This document shows, piece after piece, positions 6,236-10,438 of a DNA stretch of 10,438 bases. Source of the DNA: an uncultured Erysipelotrichaceae bacterium (GTDB lineage Bacteria; Bacillota_I; Bacilli_A; Erysipelotrichales; Erysipelotrichaceae); contig CAJKOS010000059.1 in assembly GCA_905201565.1 (NCBI GenBank), forward strand, positions 1 to 10,438. The letters run 5' to 3'. The notes beneath the pieces were generated by a model that worked only from the letters and a program-made list of their open reading frames with translations, was not told where the DNA came from and did not search any database. A program made the translations under genes and the position numbers. Numbering within the stretch: the first letter of the stretch is position 1; every line of letters begins with the position of its first letter.

Positions 6236-6255
6236 ACAGATTGGAGAATAATACT

Positions 6256-6756
6256 ATGAAACACATTGTTTCACTATGCATTGTTGTTACTCTGCTGACT
6301 GGCTGCAACTCAATGATCACAAAAGGTGGTCCAACAGATGGTGTAACAGACATCAAACCAGAATCTGTTCCAGAATCTTTTGTGGACAATGAAATATCCA
6401 TCAAACAAACCGATATTTCCCTATTGCTTGAAGGAAGTGATTATCACCCATACATGGATGAAAGTATCGGTGACATTGTTGGAAAGTATCCATCTAACAC
6501 ATTCACTCTGGAAGAAAGAACACAAGAAGGCTGGGATATTACGCTGTATCGGGCAACACTATCAAGATTTGATAATACTGACTCTGAAGGTGACGTACAA
6601 CTGGATATCATGACAGCCGGAACAGACAAGATCATCCTCAATGAATCAAGCAATCCTGAACTCTGGTCATGCACAGATGAAGAAGCATTACACATCATAC
6701 AGGACATGATACAACTGTTAGAAGATCTATTGCCTTCTTCATCACGCATGAATTAG
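6256..6756 (+). CDS. Small predicted lipoprotein of unknown function
   Basis: The 166-residue product begins MKHIVSLCIVVTLLTGCNS: a short basic start, a hydrophobic core and a lipobox LTGC with the modified cysteine at residue 17. It would be exported and lipid-anchored on the outer membrane face. ATG 6256 is preferred over the in-frame ATG at 6223 because the SD GGAG (6242-6245) is correctly spaced for it and because the signal peptide starts there; the longer form would put a polar stretch (LLHNRLENNT) ahead of the signal. The mature part is acidic (ESVPESFVDNE, many D/E) and has no motif I recognise; the pattern GWDITLYRATLSRFDNTDSEGDV suggests beta strands. Two tiny membrane-protein genes follow at once, probably in one transcript. 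Confidence 0.8.
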   Translation: MKHIVSLCIVVTLLTGCNSMITKGGPTDGVTDIKPESVPESFVDNEISIKQTDISLLLEGSDYHPYMDESIGDIVGKYPSNTFTLEERTQEGWDITLYRATLSRFDNTDSEGDVQLDIMTAGTDKIILNESSNPELWSCTDEEALHIIQDMIQLLEDLLPSSSRMN

Positions 6757-6789
6757 AAGCACTTCAGTTCAAAAGGGGGTAATTCAGAT

Positions 6790-6966
6790 ATGCCAATCAG
6801 AAGAAAAATCAAAGCCATCACATATGTCATGATTCTATTCCTGATCATTATCGCTGTTATTGAATGGGGTAGTGGACGTCCACTGTATTTCACACTACTA
6901 ATCGGTGTCATATTTGCCATGCTGCAAAACATGATCATTGCACGATATATATTGAAAGACAAATGA
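6790..6966 (+). CDS. Small membrane protein, 58 residues, unknown function
   Basis: The frame opens at ATG 6790 after a strong SD-like AGGGGG (about 6774-6779) and runs to TGA at 6964-6966. The product has a basic N-terminus (MPIRRKIK), a hydrophobic segment at about 10-24, a short polar turn (EWGSGRP, 25-31) and a second hydrophobic segment at about 33-51, ending RYILKDK. This predicts two transmembrane helices with both ends in the cytoplasm. It begins 33 bases after the lipoprotein stop and is followed without a gap by another small membrane-protein gene. No known family is recognised. Confidence 0.65.
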   Translation: MPIRRKIKAITYVMILFLIIIAVIEWGSGRPLYFTLLIGVIFAMLQNMIIARYILKDK

Positions 6967-6967
6967 T

Positions 6968-7120
6968 ATGAAAAATCTGAATATAGATACATTCATTGCC
7001 GGAATAGCAATCAGTTTCATCGTTGGTATTCTGACATATCTGGCCTTTAGAAATCTCATTTTTGCCGGATTGTGTATCATTGCGGCTGCGATTTTGTACG
7101 CTGTTTCTTTGTGCAAGTGA
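6968..7120 (+). CDS. Small membrane protein, 50 residues, unknown function
   Basis: ATG 6968 lies one base after the stop of the 58-residue gene, suggesting translational coupling; no good independent SD is visible. The product starts MKNLNIDTF and has two hydrophobic segments (about 9-25 and 29-47) separated by a short FRN turn, ending SLCK. It looks like a two-helix membrane hairpin, similar in plan to its neighbour but not an obvious copy. A terminator begins 5 bases after the stop, which supports this being a real, last gene of the unit. Function unknown. Confidence 0.55.
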   Translation: MKNLNIDTFIAGIAISFIVGILTYLAFRNLIFAGLCIIAAAILYAVSLCK

Positions 7121-7125
7121 AAAAT

Positions 7126-7158
7126 AAAAGATTGGCAAGTTCAAAACGCCAATCTTTT
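7126..7158. terminator. Bidirectional Rho-independent terminator between convergent units
   Basis: AAAAGATTGGC (7126-7136) and GCCAATCTTTT (7148-7158) form a perfect 11-bp stem around an 11-base loop. On the plus strand the stem runs into a T-rich tract; on the minus strand the reverse complement of the A-rich left side (AAAATAAAA) gives a U-rich tail. It sits 5 bases after the last plus-strand gene and 16 bases beyond the stop of the minus-strand CpXC gene, so it should serve both. Confidence 0.88.
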
Positions 7159-7174
7159 TCTGTTTACTTTTCTA

Positions 7175-7837
7175 TTACGCCATCACATGTAACTGCTTCA
7201 TTGCCCATGTACGATCAATGACAAATGATGCTGTTGGCTTCATGTCAGCTATCATCTTTGTCACATCTTTTACCATACCTTTTGGCAGCTTTGTAGAAGC
7301 CATGTCTTCTTCTCCTGTATCAATCATGAAGATATATTCATCACCATCTGTGTTGAAGTATATATGTTCTACATGACTGATCATCTGGTTCTGTACAAGA
7401 ATCATTTCTGTCATCACCTTGCACATCTCAATGACCCTGTCATCCATCCCTAACACATGTAACAACACCTTCTCCTGAAATTCATGAAGGTTTCTCACAA
7501 GACGGCAATCACTTCCACGCATCATGTTAAGCAATGCCTGTTCCAGCTCATCCTTCTGATATGTCCCTTTCATCCAGCCACTGATCTTTTCATAATCCTC
7601 TTCACTATCCGCTAACGCAATGAGAACCTTGCGCTCTGTGTCATGGAAAAGACATGTATGGGTGACAATGGTTCTCTCCTTGCACTTTGGACATGTATAG
7701 GTAAACCACCTTGCATCCAGAATCTTATTGATGGCATCTTTGTCTTTTGCCGTATCAATGAGTGTGCGCATCACATACGTACCTGTATGCCCACACTCTG
7801 CACATGTCACTTCTGTTGTATATTCATTCAACTTCAT
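7175..7837 (-). CDS. CpXC domain-containing zinc-binding protein
   Basis: The 220-residue product starts MKLNEYTTEVTCAECGHTG. It has two CxxC knuckles, C12/C15 and C49/C52 (CPKC), with the long spacer containing AINKILDARWFTYTCP and followed by HTCLFHD, the layout of the CpXC domain (PF14353), presumed to bind zinc. After it come an alpha-helical stretch with LVRNLHEFQEKVLLHVLGMDDRVIE (about 113-137), which is typical of CpXC proteins, and a beta/alpha C-terminal tail. No signal or membrane segment is present. The start at 7837 is preferred over the in-frame ATG at 7849 because the SD GAGGTG overlaps the latter and is correctly spaced for the former. The gene follows purL on the same strand with 40 bases between, including a GC-rich hairpin. 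The biochemical function of this family is unknown. Confidence 0.85.
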   Translation of the reverse strand: MKLNEYTTEVTCAECGHTGTYVMRTLIDTAKDKDAINKILDARWFTYTCPKCKERTIVTHTCLFHDTERKVLIALADSEEDYEKISGWMKGTYQKDELEQALLNMMRGSDCRLVRNLHEFQEKVLLHVLGMDDRVIEMCKVMTEMILVQNQMISHVEHIYFNTDGDEYIFMIDTGEEDMASTKLPKGMVKDVTKMIADMKPTASFVIDRTWAMKQLHVMA

Positions 7838-7854
7838 ACTACACCTCATAAGAA

Positions 7855-7872
7855 AGCGGGGTTTCCCCCGCT
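7855..7872 (-). terminator. GC-rich hairpin with GAAA tetraloop between purL and the CpXC gene, possible weak terminator
   Basis: On the minus strand AGCGGGG (7872-7866) and CCCCGCT (7861-7855) pair perfectly around the loop GAAA, a stable GNRA tetraloop, 5 bases after the purL stop. It is followed by TTTCTTATG, a short T-rich stretch that is not a full U-run, and then directly by the SD of the CpXC gene. It may terminate some transcripts and let others through, or protect the 3' end of the purL message. Confidence 0.55.
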
Positions 7873-7877
7873 ATCCA

Positions 7878-10438
7878 TTATCTGAAATAATCAACTGCGC
7901 CTTTGAAAATGAGTTCCTGTGTCTTGAGATCAGGAATATTTTCATAGAGACCATTGCCACTTCTTTCACTATGACCCATCTTGCCAAAGATTCTTCCATC
8001 TGGTGAGAAGATACCTTCTACAGCCTGGTAGGAATTGTTTGGATTATAGCGGATGTCACTTGTCGGAACACCCTCCAGGTCACAATACTGTGAAGCAATC
8101 TGACCATTTGCCGCAAGCTTGTCGAACAGCTCTGGTTCAATGACAAATCTGCCTTCACCATGAGAAATCGCAACACTTGTCACATCACCTGTATGCATAT
8201 AGCGCATCCATGGACTCTTGTTGGAAGATACCACGGTATGCACTAACATACTCTGGTGTCTGCCAATGGTATTGAATGTCAATGTCGGACAATGCTCATC
8301 TGTATCGATAATCTTTCCATATGGCACAAGTCCAAGCTTGATCAGTGCCTGGAAACCATTACAGATACCAAGCATCAGACCCTCACGCTCATCGAGCAGT
8401 CTTGTCACAGCTGCCTTGATATCCGGATTGCGGAAGAAAGCCGTAATGAACTTACCAGAACCATCTGGTTCATCACCACCGCTGAAACCACCAGGAATGG
8501 CAATGATATGGCTTCTTTCAATTGCCTCAGAGAAGCCTTTGACACTATCCGCAATATCCTTTGCACTGCGATTGCGGATAACGAAGATCTCTGTCTCTGC
8601 TCCAGCTCTTTCAAAAGCCTTGGCTGTATCCCATTCACAGTTTGTGCCTGGGAAGACCGGCAGAAGTACATGAGGCTTTTCTACGGTATAAGAGGCATGC
8701 ATTGGACGATCTGTCTCATACTTCACCGTCTCATACTGTACTGGTTCTTCTTTATTCAGATATGGGAAGACAGGTTCAAACTTCTCTTCATATACCTTCT
8801 GTACTTCATCCATGTCAATATGTTCATGGTTCACAGAAACAATGAAGGCATCCAGTGTAACACCAACCATCATCGCATCATCGATATCCTGATCCGTTTC
8901 AAACAGGAACGCACCAGGACATGCATCAAACAAATTCTCAGCATCAAAGGAAGAATCGAGACGGAAACCAATATGGTTGCCAAGACCACACTTGATGATT
9001 GCTTCCGCAATACCACCATGTTCCAAAGCCCAGGCAGCCATGACCTTGCCTTCCGCAATCAGCTGTTCCATGCGGTCCATGACACTTCTCACACTCTCCC
9101 ATACCGGAAGACCATCTTTGTATTCCGGCTTGAGAAGATAGATGTTATGGTTGGCCCCCTTCCATTCACTGCTCACAACCTTGTCTGTCTTTGCCGTTGA
9201 AACCGTAAAGGCAATGAGTGTAGGTGGAACATCAATATCATTAAATGTACCAGAAGAAGAGTCCTTGCCACCAATCGAAGCTACACCAAGTTCCTTCTGG
9301 GCAACAAGACCACCAAGCACTGCTCCAAATGGACGACCCCACTTATATGGATCATCATTTGTTCTGCCAAAGTATTCCTGGAAACTCATCCAGGCATGGC
9401 TTCTTGAACCACCAGCCGCAATCATTTTAGCAACAGAAGAAATCACGGCTGTCTCTGCGCCAACAAATGGAGAAGCTGCACTGTCATATGGATTGAAACC
9501 CCATGACATAATGGAAGCAGTCGTTGTCTCACCATCCAGTACCGGAATCTTTGCACACATAACCTGTTCCGGTGTGAGCTGGTACTTGCCACCAAATGGC
9601 ATGAGTACCGTACCTGCTCCAATAGTAGAGTCAAAACGTTCAGACAAACCAATCTGGGAAGCAATGTTGAGATAACCCGCCATGGTCATAAACTTCTCTT
9701 TCAATGGCTTGTCATCCTCTGGCATTTCATGCAATGTTTCAGCAGGAATTTCAACAGTCGTGTGCTTTTCAGCACCATTTGTATTCAGGAAGTCACGGCT
9801 GATGTTTACAATAGAGACACCATCTAATGTCATGACCATTCTCTTTTCTTCGGTCACACGGGCAACAATTGTTGACTCAAGGTTTTCCCCATCTGCGAGT
9901 GCCTGGAACTTAGCCGCATCACAGTCTCTTACAACAACCGCCATTCTTTCCTGAGACTCACTGATGGCAAGCTCTGTACCATTGAGACCCATGTACTTGA
10001 CAGGCACCTTGTTCAAATCAATCACAAGACCATCTGCCAGTTCACCAATCGCAACAGATACACCACCTGCACCAAAGTCATTGCAACGGCGGATAAGACG
10101 CGTTGCTTCAGGATTGCGGAACAATCTCTGCAGCTTTCTTTCTTCAGGCGCATTACCCTTCTGAACCTCAGCACCGCAAGACTCCAAAGACTCTGTATTA
10201 TGAGCCTTGGAAGAACCTGTCGCACCACCACAGCCATCTCTTCCGGTTCTGCCACCAAGCAGGATGACTACATCATCTGGTTCTGGTTCTGTACGAATGA
10301 CATTTTCAGCCGGAGCAGCCGCAATGACCGCACCAACTTCCATTCTCTTTGCGACATAGTCAGGATGATAAATCTCCTCTACAAGACCTGTCGCAAGACC
10401 AATCTGGTTACCATAGGAACTGTAGCCATTGGCTGCAG
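7878..10438 (-). CDS. purL: Phosphoribosylformylglycinamidine synthase, single-chain form (partial, C-terminal 852 codons)
   Basis: The enzyme makes FGAM from FGAR, glutamine and ATP in de novo purine synthesis. The frame is open through the window edge: upstream of the internal ATG at 10343 it reads ANGYSSYGNQIGLATG, a conserved PurL segment, so the gene start lies outside and 10343 is not the start. Following this are the ATP-site region VVILLGGRTGRDGCGGATGS, the second synthase half with SIGGKDSSSGTF, and a C-terminal glutaminase domain starting HVLLPVFPGTNCEWDTA. In that domain the nucleophile is the cysteine of LGICNGFQ (codon at 8361-8363), and the partner H and E are in MGHSERSG near the end. 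No key residue is missing. The fused layout is the long PurL of about 1200-1300 residues in total, so roughly two thirds is visible. Confidence 0.97.
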   Translation of the reverse strand, partial: AANGYSSYGNQIGLATGLVEEIYHPDYVAKRMEVGAVIAAAPAENVIRTEPEPDDVVILLGGRTGRDGCGGATGSSKAHNTESLESCGAEVQKGNAPEERKLQRLFRNPEATRLIRRCNDFGAGGVSVAIGELADGLVIDLNKVPVKYMGLNGTELAISESQERMAVVVRDCDAAKFQALADGENLESTIVARVTEEKRMVMTLDGVSIVNISRDFLNTNGAEKHTTVEIPAETLHEMPEDDKPLKEKFMTMAGYLNIASQIGLSERFDSTIGAGTVLMPFGGKYQLTPEQVMCAKIPVLDGETTTASIMSWGFNPYDSAASPFVGAETAVISSVAKMIAAGGSRSHAWMSFQEYFGRTNDDPYKWGRPFGAVLGGLVAQKELGVASIGGKDSSSGTFNDIDVPPTLIAFTVSTAKTDKVVSSEWKGANHNIYLLKPEYKDGLPVWESVRSVMDRMEQLIAEGKVMAAWALEHGGIAEAIIKCGLGNHIGFRLDSSFDAENLFDACPGAFLFETDQDIDDAMMVGVTLDAFIVSVNHEHIDMDEVQKVYEEKFEPVFPYLNKEEPVQYETVKYETDRPMHASYTVEKPHVLLPVFPGTNCEWDTAKAFERAGAETEIFVIRNRSAKDIADSVKGFSEAIERSHIIAIPGGFSGGDEPDGSGKFITAFFRNPDIKAAVTRLLDEREGLMLGICNGFQALIKLGLVPYGKIIDTDEHCPTLTFNTIGRHQSMLVHTVVSSNKSPWMRYMHTGDVTSVAISHGEGRFVIEPELFDKLAANGQIASQYCDLEGVPTSDIRYNPNNSYQAVEGIFSPDGRIFGKMGHSERSGNGLYENIPDLKTQELIFKGAVDYFR

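Noticed and set aside
8256..9200. A 314-codon plus-strand open frame opposite purL.
   Set aside because: Entirely within the unmistakable purL coding region; composition is Cys/His/Thr-rich and lacks any domain pattern.
10341..10343. ATG at 10343 as the start of purL.
   Set aside because: The frame continues upstream to the window edge with conserved PurL residues, so this methionine is internal and the gene is cut by the window.

Overview
The window looks like chromosomal DNA of a low-to-moderate GC member of the Bacillota, probably a gut Clostridia- or Erysipelotrichia-type anaerobe. The reasons are strong GGAGG-type ribosome binding sites before nearly every gene, lipoprotein signal peptides ending in LAGC or LTGC, a single-chain PurL with a fused glutaminase domain (unlike the split PurS/Q/L of Bacillus), and a CpXC-domain protein. 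The lineage is inferred from style and gene content; no rRNA or other marker gene is present. I see no mobile element, CRISPR array, tRNA or rRNA.

Layout: (1) Positions 1-4844, minus strand, hold a tight six-gene operon. Read 5' to 3' it is: glycerophosphodiester phosphodiesterase (GDPD)-like enzyme, ABC permease, ABC ATPase with a TOBE-like tail, lipoprotein solute-binding protein, second ABC permease, and the N-terminal part of a protein that may be a PHP/CehA-McbA-type metallohydrolase. Gaps are only 10-20 bases and every gene after the first has its own close SD. (2) Positions 4845-5118 are a divergent regulatory region. (3) Positions 5119-6024, plus strand, encode a zinc-ribbon protein of unknown function, followed by a strong terminator. 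(4) Positions 6061-7120, plus strand, hold a probable promoter, a structured leader of about 165 nt, a small lipoprotein gene, and two tiny membrane-protein genes (58 and 50 aa) not previously obvious because of their size. (5) A bidirectional terminator at 7126-7158 separates these from convergent minus-strand genes. (6) Positions 7175-7837, minus strand, encode a CpXC-domain protein. (7) Positions 7878-10438, minus strand, hold the C-terminal 852 codons of purL, whose start lies beyond the window.

How the genes work together: the ABC importer would bring a small ligand across the membrane. The co-transcribed GDPD-like enzyme has no signal peptide, so it would act inside the cell, which suggests uptake and cleavage of a phosphodiester such as a deacylated phospholipid headgroup. 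The binding protein is closer in style to the YnjB/PotD-like group than to the sugar-type UgpB, so this is not simply a Ugp system and the substrate is open. The rest is housekeeping (purine synthesis) and uncharacterised small proteins.

Most worth a second look: the unusual translation-initiation region of the first operon gene, where a strong SD is separated from the ATG by a perfect hairpin and can instead be displayed in the loop of a competing hairpin; the HR-to-HS change in the GDPD active-site motif; the promoter of the zinc-ribbon gene with 11-bp-phased direct repeats, a palindrome and a 5'-terminal stem-loop; and the lipoprotein plus two-micro-membrane-protein cluster.
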